The notes under the pieces: generated by a model | What the model was told of the DNA's origin: nothing | Seen by the model: the letters and a program-made list of their open reading frames with translations, nothing else | The model's database searches: none | Shown: positions 5,805-12,597 of the stretch, piece by piece | Position numbering within the stretch: the stretch's first letter is position 1 | Layout of the letters: each line of letters starts with the position of its first letter | Position numbers and translations under genes: made by a program | DNA from: Natrialbaceae archaeon B1-Br10_E2g27 | GTDB lineage: Archaea; Halobacteriota; Halobacteria; Halobacteriales; Natrialbaceae | Reading direction: 5' to 3' | Assembly (NCBI GenBank): GCA_001563885.1 | Contig: LKMM01000038.1 | Location: forward strand, 1 to 12,803 | DNA length: 12,803 bases

Positions 5805-6038
5805 TCAGTGGGTCGCGGCCCGGACGTCTTCGACCCGATAGAGGTCTTCGCGGAGTCCGCTGCCGTCACAGTCGGCGTTTGGACAGTCATAATGCCACCC
5901 ATCTTGGGTTGCTTTGGCCTCCCGGAACCGATCGCCACATACTTGACAGAAAAGCTGTCCGTCGCTGCACGTATCGCGGTGAAGTTCGAGGGCGAGTTCG
6001 GTCTGGAACGACTGGTTGCAGTTGCGACAGGTGTGCAT
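5805..6038 (-). CDS. Small zinc-finger protein with two metal sites
   Basis: This 77-residue protein has two candidate zinc sites. The first is Cys4-x2-Cys7-x12-His20-x3-Cys24, a C2H2-like finger with the last His replaced by Cys. The second uses Cys31-x2-Cys34 with Cys52 and Cys57, with His49 nearby. It resembles small haloarchaeal zinc-finger proteins named after Haloferax loci (I think the HVO_2901 type, from memory). It may bind DNA, RNA or protein; no role is proven to my knowledge. ATG 6038 is supported by a minus-strand TTTTAT at 6066-6061, centred about 26 bases upstream, giving a leaderless mRNA, and by placement of the first Cys at residue 4. Confidence 0.85.
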   Translation of the reverse strand: MHTCRNCNQSFQTELALELHRDTCSDGQLFCQVCGDRFREAKATQDGWHYDCPNADCDGSGLREDLYRVEDVRAATH

Positions 6039-6060
6039 AGTTCGTCAGACGTGAGCCTCC

Positions 6061-6066
6061 ATAAAA
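6061..6066 (-). promoter_or_regulatory. TATA element of the zinc-finger gene
   Basis: The minus strand reads TTTTAT, centred about 26 bases upstream of the ATG at 6038. Confidence 0.55.
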
Positions 6067-6317
6067 ACTGCTTGGGTTTGTTTATTCCGCCGTATTCGAC
6101 AGTGATTGGGCTTCACTAAGCCGATTTGGAGCCAACGTATCGGAACGAAACACTGACTGGATATCCTGTGTACTCGAATGCGAGTTCTCCTGTTTTTGCC
6201 AGGTTGAGTACAACCGACTCACCGTCGTTTGTTTGATATCTATATATAATCGGATACTGAAAAGAACTCACGTGAACCACGCTTAGGACGGGCCGCTCGA
6301 GTCGGGTTCGACCGAAG
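6067..6317. other. Intergenic stretch between fumC and the zinc-finger gene
   Basis: No credible gene is seen in these 250 bases. An A/T-rich patch with GATATCTATATATAATC lies around 6235-6250, a strong TATA-like sequence readable on either strand but not placed correctly for any annotated gene. A short T-containing stretch on the minus strand near 6259-6264 could contribute to ending the fumC transcript. Confidence 0.5.
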
Positions 6318-7727
6318 TTAGTGATCCTGTCCGAGGATCCCGCGTTCGGTCATTTTACGCGGGTCGAGTACCTCGTCGGCTTCCTCCTCAGTGAGATACT
6401 CTTTCTCGAGAGCGACTTCGCGGACGGTTTTGTCCTCTTTGAGCGCCGTTTTGGCGACCTCGCTTGCTTTGTCGTAGCCAATGTGGACGTTAAGCGAGGT
6501 GGCAAGCGCCATCGACTGTTCGACCTGGGTTTCACAGAATTCATCGTTGGCCTCGAGTGGGTCGACGAACCGTTCGGCAAAGACCTGGCTTGCGTTCGAG
6601 ATGAGTTCAGCCGACTGGAGGAAGTTGTATGCGAGAACGGGTTTGTAGAGGTTGAGATCGATCTGGCCGTCTGCTGCACCAGCAGAGACGGCAGCGTCGT
6701 TACCGATGACCTGTTTGTGGACCTGGTTGACGGCTTCTGCAACGACGGGGTTGATCTTGCCGGGCATAATCGACGAGCCGGGCTGGTTTTCGGGTTGCTC
6801 GAGTTCGCCGAGGCCGTTTCGGGGACCCGACGCCAGCAATCGAAGATCGTTTGCGATCTTGTTGAGCGAGCCGGCGACGACCCGCAGTGCGCCGTGGGCT
6901 TCGGACATGGCGTCGTGGGCGGCCTGGGCTTCGAAGTGGTCGTCGGCCTCGCGGAACTGGACACCCGTTTCTTTGGTGATGTACTCGGCGGCGCGTCCGG
7001 GGAACTCGGGGTGGGTGTTCAGGCCCGTCCCGGTCGCAGTTCCGCCGAGGGCGAGTTCGGCAAGATGGTCTCTGACGTGGTCGACACGAGCAAGGCCCTT
7101 TTCGACCTGGGTACGGTAGCCGCCAAACTCCTGGCCGAGCGTGACCGGCGTTGCATCCTGTAAATGTGTGCGGCCCGTTTTGACGACATCGTCGAACTCG
7201 TCTTCCTTACGCTCGAGGGCCTCACGGAGCGTATCGAGTGCTGGGATAACGTCTTTTTCGACGGCTTCTAAGGCGGCGACGTGCATCGCCGTCGGGATGA
7301 CGTCGTTTGAGGACTGGCCGTAGTTGACGTGGTCGTTCGGGTGGACGACGCGGTCGCCGATGTCTGCGCCCATGATCTCGGCGGCGCGGTTGGCGATTAC
7401 CTCGTTTGCGTTCATGTTCGAAGAGGTTCCAGAGCCAGTCTGGAACACGTCGACGGGGAACTGGTCGTCGAGTTCACCAGCGATGACTTCGTCGGTCGCC
7501 TCGACGATGGCGTCGGCAATCTCGTCGTCGACTAACTCGAGGTCGCGGTTGGCCTGTGCGGCCCCCTTTTTGACGACACCGAGTGCGCGGACGAATCGGC
7601 GTCCGAAACTGATGCCCGAGATTGGGAAGTTCTGAATTGCACGCTGGGTCTGTGCGCCCCAGTAGGCGTCTGTGGGCACCTGCATTTCGCCGAGGCTATC
7701 CTCTTCGGTACGGAACTCATCTCCCAT
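6318..7727 (-). CDS. fumC: Class II fumarate hydratase (fumarase C)
   Basis: This 469-residue protein is a full-length class II fumarase, which interconverts fumarate and malate in the TCA cycle without an iron-sulfur cluster. The superfamily signature GSSIMPGKIN is at residues 317-326, with the catalytic serine loop at 318-319. TGRTHLQDATP at 184-194 supplies His188, the same number as the catalytic-site His in the Escherichia coli enzyme. TGSGTSSNMNANEV (97-110) and HPNDHVNYGQSSNDV (129-143) are the other substrate-binding blocks. FumC rather than aspartase or argininosuccinate lyase is favoured by these blocks and by length. The ATG at 7727 is supported by a minus-strand CTTTTA at 7757-7752, 27 bases upstream. 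It is followed by no co-directional gene for 280 bases, so it is probably a single-gene unit. Confidence 0.97.
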   Translation of the reverse strand: MGDEFRTEEDSLGEMQVPTDAYWGAQTQRAIQNFPISGISFGRRFVRALGVVKKGAAQANRDLELVDDEIADAIVEATDEVIAGELDDQFPVDVFQTGSGTSSNMNANEVIANRAAEIMGADIGDRVVHPNDHVNYGQSSNDVIPTAMHVAALEAVEKDVIPALDTLREALERKEDEFDDVVKTGRTHLQDATPVTLGQEFGGYRTQVEKGLARVDHVRDHLAELALGGTATGTGLNTHPEFPGRAAEYITKETGVQFREADDHFEAQAAHDAMSEAHGALRVVAGSLNKIANDLRLLASGPRNGLGELEQPENQPGSSIMPGKINPVVAEAVNQVHKQVIGNDAAVSAGAADGQIDLNLYKPVLAYNFLQSAELISNASQVFAERFVDPLEANDEFCETQVEQSMALATSLNVHIGYDKASEVAKTALKEDKTVREVALEKEYLTEEEADEVLDPRKMTERGILGQDH

Positions 7728-7751
7728 ACAGGCCTCTTGCAGGGAGTGTGG

Positions 7752-7757
7752 TAAAAG
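7752..7757 (-). promoter_or_regulatory. TATA element of fumC
   Basis: The minus strand reads CTTTTA, centred 27 bases upstream of the fumC ATG, in the 66-base gap after the PH-domain gene. fumC therefore need not depend on read-through from the upstream PH-domain pair. Confidence 0.5.
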
Positions 7758-7793
7758 CCACCGAAACGGACCGGACTCACAGTGACCGACCGG

Positions 7794-9485
7794 TTACGGT
7801 CCGCTCGAGTCAGGGTCCGTAAAGTCGACATCGAGACTGAGGTCGTCATCCTGGCTGCGTTCGCTGAGTGCAGACTGGAGTCGTCGTCGGCTGGTCGCAT
7901 GGACCTCACGTGCTGTCTCGAGTTCGATGTCGTAAATCGTGGGTGCAGCGTCCGAAAACGACTGGGAACTGGCCGTGTCGACGACGACGGAGGCGATACC
8001 GAGGCGGCGCTGGAAGATCGACCGTCGTGTGTTGGCCGTCTGGAGTCGGTAGTAGGGGATAATCGTCGTCCGTCGCTTCCAGAACCCCCGTCTGACCACG
8101 AGGTGTTCCTCGCCAACGTAGTGGCCGAGGTTAACGTATCGGAGATGGGCAGCGACGGGGACTGCAGCGAAGACGACTCCGGCGAGATACCACCGTTCGA
8201 GGATCGTCACAGTAGTAACACCTACTGCGACCGCGACGAGGCCGGCAGCAACCAGCGAGTAGCGGACCAGGTATCGACGCCGAGCAACCGGTGGTGGGCG
8301 CTCGAACCGGGGGGTTTCGACGCCGGTCAGTCTCTCGGTGAATCCGTAGACACGGCCGCGTTCGGCAAGTGGCACCGCCGACTGACTCCCACTATCACTG
8401 CTTGGGCCATAGCCGGCGGTTTCGACCCAGAGGCCGGCATAGCCGATCAATCGTTGGGCGGGGTTGGCGGTAACGGTCACCGACTGGACCTTCCCGGTCG
8501 GAATCGACCCGCTATAGCGCTGGAGCAGTCCGCGTTCGTAGACGAAATCATCGTCGATTCGACCGAGCTGGAAGCCGTAGTACGTCCCAAAGGCATATGC
8601 GACACTCAACAGGTAGGTAACGATGATACCGTTGACCAGCGAAACGATAGTCAAAATTCCGTAACTCCCTGCGGTCCCCGTTTCAATATCTGCCGGACCG
8701 CCAAGCGGTTGTGCAATCGCGAGGAGATACTCAATAATTGTATCAGTCATGAAAAAGAAAATGAACAGAACGGCCGCAACGGCAGCGGGTCGAAACGACG
8801 TAAACGAGTAAAGCAACAGCTCTCGAGCCTCGAGGTCGAACAGTCGTTTTCGTTCCGGTTCTTCGAACTCCGTTGGCGAACGGTCGTGGATCCTGTCGCC
8901 AGCACCCGGTCCCGGTCCGATTCCGGCGTGTTCACTCGAGGGGGTGTCGGAGTCGAACTCCGAAGCCGGCAGTGGTCCGATGAACTCCTGGTCGGTGACA
9001 CTCGAGTCGTCTCTTTCGTCGTCGGAGTGGGCTTTGCGTTTTCCGTCTGCGGTTCGGCGACGGATTTCGTTTTGGAGTCGTGTGGCCTCGGCTTCGCTGA
9101 CGAAGTTGAGCGCGGCTTCGGTGCTCTGGCCGCCAGCAGTTTCGATCGAGACAACGGCAAGTCCGACGAGTCGCTGGAAGACACCTTGCCGAATGTCGAC
9201 GTTCTGAATGCGGCCGTAAGGTATCTCACGCGAGCGTCGAGCCACGACCCCAGAGGCGACATCGAACGTATCGTCGGTAATCCGGTAGCCAAATCGGTAG
9301 TAGTAAGCGATACCGTAGCCGATACCGAACGCCAATCCCCCCACAGCGGCCACTGGCACCCAGCGGCCGCTTAGTAGCTCGGAGATGCTTGCGAGGGCAC
9401 CGACGAGAAACAGCGACAGCGAGAGCCAGAGAAACCCATACCGGACGGCGTAGGAAACGGCGCTGAGTGGATGAAGCCGGTTCAT
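7794..9485 (-). CDS. YdbT-like membrane protein with three bacterial-PH (DUF304) repeats
   Basis: This 563-residue membrane protein has three copies of the bacterial PH-like domain (DUF304, bPH_2) at about residues 62-145, 303-385 and 449-540. Each shows the pattern of a VxxGxxxRR strand, a conserved (I)PYxRIQ or TGKVQ turn, then QRxxGLAxVxxxTA. Membrane pairs lie at about 13-37/41-63, 231-258/273-303 and 405-428/432-449, one pair before each PH domain, so the protein is a threefold repeat. An acidic Ser/Asp/Pro/Gly-rich linker fills 146-215. This is the layout of bacterial YdbT. ATG 9485 follows the upstream gene's TAG by one base; an ATG at 9500 would overlap it and is less likely. It is translationally coupled to the YdbS-like gene. 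No catalytic residues are evident; a membrane-associated scaffold or envelope-stress role is inferred. Confidence 0.85.
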   Translation of the reverse strand: MNRLHPLSAVSYAVRYGFLWLSLSLFLVGALASISELLSGRWVPVAAVGGLAFGIGYGIAYYYRFGYRITDDTFDVASGVVARRSREIPYGRIQNVDIRQGVFQRLVGLAVVSIETAGGQSTEAALNFVSEAEATRLQNEIRRRTADGKRKAHSDDERDDSSVTDQEFIGPLPASEFDSDTPSSEHAGIGPGPGAGDRIHDRSPTEFEEPERKRLFDLEARELLLYSFTSFRPAAVAAVLFIFFFMTDTIIEYLLAIAQPLGGPADIETGTAGSYGILTIVSLVNGIIVTYLLSVAYAFGTYYGFQLGRIDDDFVYERGLLQRYSGSIPTGKVQSVTVTANPAQRLIGYAGLWVETAGYGPSSDSGSQSAVPLAERGRVYGFTERLTGVETPRFERPPPVARRRYLVRYSLVAAGLVAVAVGVTTVTILERWYLAGVVFAAVPVAAHLRYVNLGHYVGEEHLVVRRGFWKRRTTIIPYYRLQTANTRRSIFQRRLGIASVVVDTASSQSFSDAAPTIYDIELETAREVHATSRRRLQSALSERSQDDDLSLDVDFTDPDSSGP

Positions 9486-9486
9486 A

Positions 9487-9948
9487 CTAGACCGCGTCAT
9501 CAGCTTCGCTTTCGACGGCCAGTTCACGAAGGGTATCCTGTAAGTCCCGTGCCCGTTCGGGCGGCAAGCCGGGAATGCGGACGTCGGCGTTTCGCGATCC
9601 CGCCGTGTAGACGACGACACTCGAGAGCCCGAGCAGCCGTTCGACGGGCCCAAACTGAGTGTCGACGTGTTGAACGCGAACGAAGGGGACGGCGGTCTCG
9701 ACGAACGTGATGACGCCTCGCTCTAGGTAAAGGGCATCCGACTGGAGTTCGAACTTCCAGACCTGATAGAGTCGAACTGCATAGAGCCCACCGAGGACGA
9801 AGACGCCGAAAACGACGCCCGCGAGGGCGACTGTCGGGACGTTGAGTGCCCACCGATCGACGGCCAGAAGAACGAGGCCGAGGATGACGGCGTAGATCAC
9901 CCCCTGGACGATCCACAGCAGCCGGATTCGCGGGTGTAGCGATTCCAT
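9487..9948 (-). CDS. YdbS-like membrane protein with one bacterial-PH (DUF304) domain
   Basis: This 153-residue protein has two membrane segments (about 8-33 and 37-63) followed by one bacterial PH-like domain (about 64-140). The domain includes LQSDALYLERGVI, VPFVRVQHVDTQFGPVERLLGLSSVVVYTAGS and a C-terminal DLQDTLREL helix. It is one repeat unit of the threefold protein encoded immediately downstream, and the pair matches the bacterial ydbS-ydbT order. Its TAG stop is one base from the downstream ATG. A minus-strand TTTTAT at 9979-9974 lies 28 bases before its ATG, so this is the promoter of the two-gene operon. In Bacillus subtilis the ydbST pair is part of the sigma-W envelope-stress regulon; function here is inferred only. 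Confidence 0.87.
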   Translation of the reverse strand: MESLHPRIRLLWIVQGVIYAVILGLVLLAVDRWALNVPTVALAGVVFGVFVLGGLYAVRLYQVWKFELQSDALYLERGVITFVETAVPFVRVQHVDTQFGPVERLLGLSSVVVYTAGSRNADVRIPGLPPERARDLQDTLRELAVESEADDAV

Positions 9949-9973
9949 ATCTGTAGCCTATCAGGACTGAAGG

Positions 9974-9979
9974 ATAAAA
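9974..9979 (-). promoter_or_regulatory. TATA element of the PH-domain operon
   Basis: The minus strand reads TTTTAT, centred 28 bases upstream of the ATG at 9948, implying a leaderless two-gene mRNA. Confidence 0.55.
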
Positions 9980-10056
9980 CTGCGGTTCCGTCTCGAACCA
10001 ATAGACAGGAGAGCGCTTACGGTGTGCTCATATACTATCGGACGGAACTGTCTGAT

Positions 10057-10071
10057 CGCCACCCCGTGGCG
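10057..10071. repeat. Perfect 6-bp GC hairpin in the bolA downstream region
   Basis: CGCCAC and GTGGCG flank a CCC loop. A second palindrome, GGACGTCC, is at 10084-10091. Both lie in the 220-base gap between bolA and the PH-domain operon, downstream of bolA in its direction. They could end the bolA transcript or belong to an unannotated small RNA; no T-tract follows closely. Confidence 0.3.
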
Positions 10072-10170
10072 GCGATTCACGACGGACGTCCGCCAGTATA
10101 CGAATCGCTGTCCGTCATTCTCGGTCCAACCGCGACACGTCCGGTGGGTGGGCCGGTACAACAACCCGTA

Positions 10171-10419
10171 TCAGGCGTCCTCGTATTCTTCGGGAGTGTA
10201 CGTCGAGAGCTCGAGTGCGTGGATGTCGGTTGTCATGTGTTCACCCAGTGCGTCGTAGACCTGTTGGTGTTGGTCGACAAGCGAGAGGTCCTCGAATACC
10301 GGCGAGACGACAGTCGCTGCCAGGTGGTCGTCGTCGTGTTCGTCGCGGGCGTACGTGACCGTTGCGTCGGCGTCCTCGAGGGCAGATTCGATCCGTTCCT
10401 CGACGTCTTCGGGGTTCAT
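10171..10419 (-). CDS. BolA family protein
   Basis: This 82-residue protein is a BolA homologue. It shows the conserved HLAATVVSPVFEDLSLVDQHQQVYDALGEHM region, corresponding to the strand and recognition helix, and TDIHALELSTYTPEEY, whose IHAL histidine is the invariant metal/iron-sulfur ligand in BolA proteins. BolA partners with monothiol glutaredoxins in iron-sulfur cluster handling and also occurs as a DNA-binding regulator; no glutaredoxin is in this window. Acidic substitutions (EHDDDH in the first loop) are as expected for a halophile. The start at 10419 is chosen because the family begins within a few residues of it and because a T-rich minus-strand element at 10449-10443 lies about 27 bases upstream. 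A longer frame to 10533 crosses the divergent gene's promoter and is rejected. Confidence 0.88.
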   Translation of the reverse strand: MNPEDVEERIESALEDADATVTYARDEHDDDHLAATVVSPVFEDLSLVDQHQQVYDALGEHMTTDIHALELSTYTPEEYEDA

Positions 10420-10442
10420 ACCGATTCGGTAGGGCGCTCGAG

Positions 10443-10449
10443 CAAAAAG
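10443..10449 (-). promoter_or_regulatory. T-rich promoter element of the bolA gene
   Basis: The minus strand reads CTTTTTG, centred 27 bases upstream of the bolA ATG. It is a weak TATA match, placed as expected for a leaderless transcript. Confidence 0.35.
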
Positions 10450-10503
10450 CACCGTGGTCTCGTCTGCCCCCGGGAGGGCTCGCGGTCGGCCTGTGCCAAC
10501 GTG

Positions 10504-10509
10504 TTTATA
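10504..10509 (+). promoter_or_regulatory. TATA element of the 163-residue gene upstream of cysS
   Basis: TTTATA is centred about 28 bases upstream of the ATG at 10534. It decides this start over the much longer open frame that begins at 10024. Confidence 0.6.
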
Positions 10510-10533
10510 CGACAGCGGCCCGGTATCGGCCAC

Positions 10534-11025
10534 ATGTCAGTAGCTGCCGAAACACGGGACGCTGTCGCGGACCACCCGTTTTTGTTGCGTGCGTTACGAG
10601 CGGGCATCGTCAACTACACCGCTGCGGCCCGGTTTCTCGACCTCGAGGGTGAAACCGATGCGATCGCGACGGCGTTGCGTCGGTACGCAGACGAACTCCC
10701 AGATCACGAGACCGAATCGCGCGATGTCCGCGTCCGGATGGAACGCGGGTTTGGACGGATCGACGACGCACGCGAGTCGGCGATGCTCGTCGTTGGCACC
10801 ACCGCCTTTGGCTCCGTCGGCGACGAGCAGACGGCAATCGTCGCAACTGGGGAGGTCGACTCCGAGGCACTCGCCGCCACGCTCGAGCGCTTTACAATCG
10901 AGGGTATCGAACCCGTTGGCGCGGGCGTCGCAGAGGAGGCCCTGTTCATCATCGTCGACCGACGTGACGGGGCAGACGCGGTCCGAGCGGTCGAAGCGGC
11001 CCTCGAGTCGATTCCCGTCTCATAG
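10534..11025 (+). CDS. Haloarchaeal conserved protein with HTH-like start and ACT-like tail
   Basis: I recognise this 163-residue protein as a conserved haloarchaeal type, possibly DUF7523, but it has no assigned function I can name. Residues about 9-60 are helical (HPFLLRALRAGIVNYTAAARFL, then AIATALRRYADEL), resembling the N-terminal helix-turn-helix-like region of archaeal amino-acid-metabolism regulators. Residues about 90-160 contain alternating strands and helices (TAIVATGEV, LAATLERFTIEGIEPVGAGVAEEALFIIVDRRDGADAVRAVEAAL) that resemble an ACT-type ligand-binding fold. The gene lies 75 bases before cysS in the same direction, but cysS has its own promoter element. A role in sensing an amino acid, conceivably related to cysteine supply, is inference from position and fold only. 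Confidence 0.75.
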   Translation: MSVAAETRDAVADHPFLLRALRAGIVNYTAAARFLDLEGETDAIATALRRYADELPDHETESRDVRVRMERGFGRIDDARESAMLVVGTTAFGSVGDEQTAIVATGEVDSEALAATLERFTIEGIEPVGAGVAEEALFIIVDRRDGADAVRAVEAALESIPVS

Positions 11026-11069
11026 CTAAACGGCCGACATGGGTCGCTATCTTGCCCCTTTTGATAGCG

Positions 11070-11075
11070 TTTAAG
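11070..11075 (+). promoter_or_regulatory. TATA-like element of cysS
   Basis: TTTAAG is centred about 29 bases upstream of ATG 11101, which favours that codon over the two GTG codons just before it. Confidence 0.5.
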
Positions 11076-11100
11076 GACGGGCCGGGGGTAGGTCGTGGTG

Positions 11101-12597
11101 ATGAGCCTACACGTGACGAACACGTTGACGGGGGAAAAAGAGCCGTTCGAGCCACAGGATCCCGAGAACGTCTTGCTCTATTACTGTGGCCTGACGGTTT
11201 CGGATCCGCCACATCTGGGCCACGCTCGCTCGTGGGTCCACGTCGACGTCATGCACCGCTGGCTCGAGTATCTAGGCTATGACGTCCGCCACGTCGAGAA
11301 CTTTACCGATATTAACGAGAAGATCGTCGCCCGCGTCGGCGAAGACGACCTCGGTGAGGACGAAGAAAGCGTCGCGCGAACGTACATCGAGCGGACGCTA
11401 TCGGATATGCGATCGCTCAACCTCCTGCGGGCGGAGGTCTATCCGCGAGTGTCCGAACACGTCCCCGAAATCATCGACCTCGTCGAGACGTTAGTCGAGA
11501 AGGGGTATGCCTATGAGTCGAACGGATCGGTGTATTTCGACGTCCGGAGTTTCGATGAGTACGGCAAACTCTCGAATCAGGAACTCGAGGAGATCGAATC
11601 CCAGGGCGATCCCGAGGAGCAATCGGAAAAGCGCAATCCAGCCGATTTCGCCCTCTGGAAGGCCGGCGGTGTCGACGAGACAGCTATCCACGACCACCGC
11701 CACGAGGGAGCCAGCGATCCCGAACATGCCTGTCAGACCGCACTCACCTGGGACTCGCCCTGGGGTGAGGGTCGGCCGGGCTGGCACATCGAGTGCTCGG
11801 CGATGAGCATGACCCACTTGGGTGAAACCCTCGATATCCACGTCGGTGGCCGTGATCTGGTCTTTCCCCATCACGAAAACGAAATCGCCCAGTCCGAAGC
11901 CGCGACCGACCAGCAGTTTGCAAACTACTGGCTCCACTGTGAGTTGTTCCAGATGGCCGAAGAAAAGATGTCCTCGAGTCTTGGCAACTTCGTCACCGTC
12001 GAAGACGCCGTCGAGAAGTGGGGGACGAACGTACTTCGAACCTTCCTCACCGCGGGGTCGTACAACAGCCAGCAACTCTACTCCGACGAGACGATCGCCG
12101 AGGCCGAAGAGCGCTGGGACCGACTCGAGCGCGCCTACGAGACGGCCATCGAAGCGCTCGACTCGCCTGATGCCCGAACGAAACTCGAAGACGAGTCGCT
12201 TCGCGGGGCAGTTGACGACGCTCGAGAGTCGTTTACTACGGCGATGAACGACGACTTCAACACGCGCGAGGCCCAGTCGGCGCTGCTCTCGATCGCTGCT
12301 GGGATCAATGCCCACGTCGACGAACACGAGGCGTACGATTACCGTGGGCTGCGTGGGGCAGTCGAGACGCTTACCGAACTCGGTGACGTACTCGGGCTCT
12401 CGTTTATCGGCGAGACGACCGGCAGCGCCGATCTGGCTGACGACGTCGTTTCTCTCGTCCTCGAGGTCCGTGAGGACGAACGCGACGCCGGCAACTACGA
12501 ACGGGCCGACGAACTCCGGGACGAACTCGAGGCGATGGGAATCGAAGTCCAAGATACAGACGACGGGCCGAGCTACCGGCTGCCCTCGGATGGCTAG
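11101..12597 (+). CDS. cysS: Cysteinyl-tRNA synthetase
   Basis: This 498-residue class I synthetase charges tRNA-Cys with cysteine. The HIGH-type motif is PHLGHARSW (HLGH at residues 38-41). Zinc and cysteine binding is marked by Cys29 in YYCGLTV, Cys232 in GWHIECSAM and the FPHHENEIAQ block (His257, His258, Glu261). The KMSKS loop reads KMSSS at 289-293, keeping the first Lys but not the second. An acidic/His-containing stretch at about 189-217 interrupts the usual short link before TWDSPWGEGRPGWH and looks like a lineage insertion. The anticodon-binding helical domain and a NYERADELRDELEAMGIEVQDT tail complete the protein. Starts at two GTG codons just upstream (11095, 11098) are possible, but ATG 11101 fits the TTTAAG element. 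The stop overlaps that of the convergent protease gene by four bases. Confidence 0.97.
   Translation: MSLHVTNTLTGEKEPFEPQDPENVLLYYCGLTVSDPPHLGHARSWVHVDVMHRWLEYLGYDVRHVENFTDINEKIVARVGEDDLGEDEESVARTYIERTLSDMRSLNLLRAEVYPRVSEHVPEIIDLVETLVEKGYAYESNGSVYFDVRSFDEYGKLSNQELEEIESQGDPEEQSEKRNPADFALWKAGGVDETAIHDHRHEGASDPEHACQTALTWDSPWGEGRPGWHIECSAMSMTHLGETLDIHVGGRDLVFPHHENEIAQSEAATDQQFANYWLHCELFQMAEEKMSSSLGNFVTVEDAVEKWGTNVLRTFLTAGSYNSQQLYSDETIAEAEERWDRLERAYETAIEALDSPDARTKLEDESLRGAVDDARESFTTAMNDDFNTREAQSALLSIAAGINAHVDEHEAYDYRGLRGAVETLTELGDVLGLSFIGETTGSADLADDVVSLVLEVREDERDAGNYERADELRDELEAMGIEVQDTDDGPSYRLPSDG

Noticed and set aside
6321..7163. A 280-codon open frame opposite fumC
   Set aside because: The minus strand is unmistakably fumarase; this is an antisense shadow.
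7782..9374. A 530-codon open frame on the plus strand opposite the triple PH-domain gene
   Set aside because: Its peptide has no recognisable domain, while the minus strand shows clear repeated PH domains. Long antisense frames are expected in GC-rich, codon-biased haloarchaeal genes.
9961..10164. 67-codon minus-strand frame with a TTG start between bolA and the PH-domain operon
   Set aside because: The basic, Arg-rich composition is unlike a haloarchaeal protein, there is no TATA element at the right spacing, and the start codon is weak.
10024..10533. Long upstream extension of the 163-residue gene before cysS
   Set aside because: It runs antisense through the bolA gene, and a TATA element sits 28 bases before the internal ATG at 10534.
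11491..12552. A 353-codon minus-strand open frame opposite cysS
   Set aside because: cysS motifs are intact on the plus strand. The antisense peptide has no family signature and no promoter of its own.
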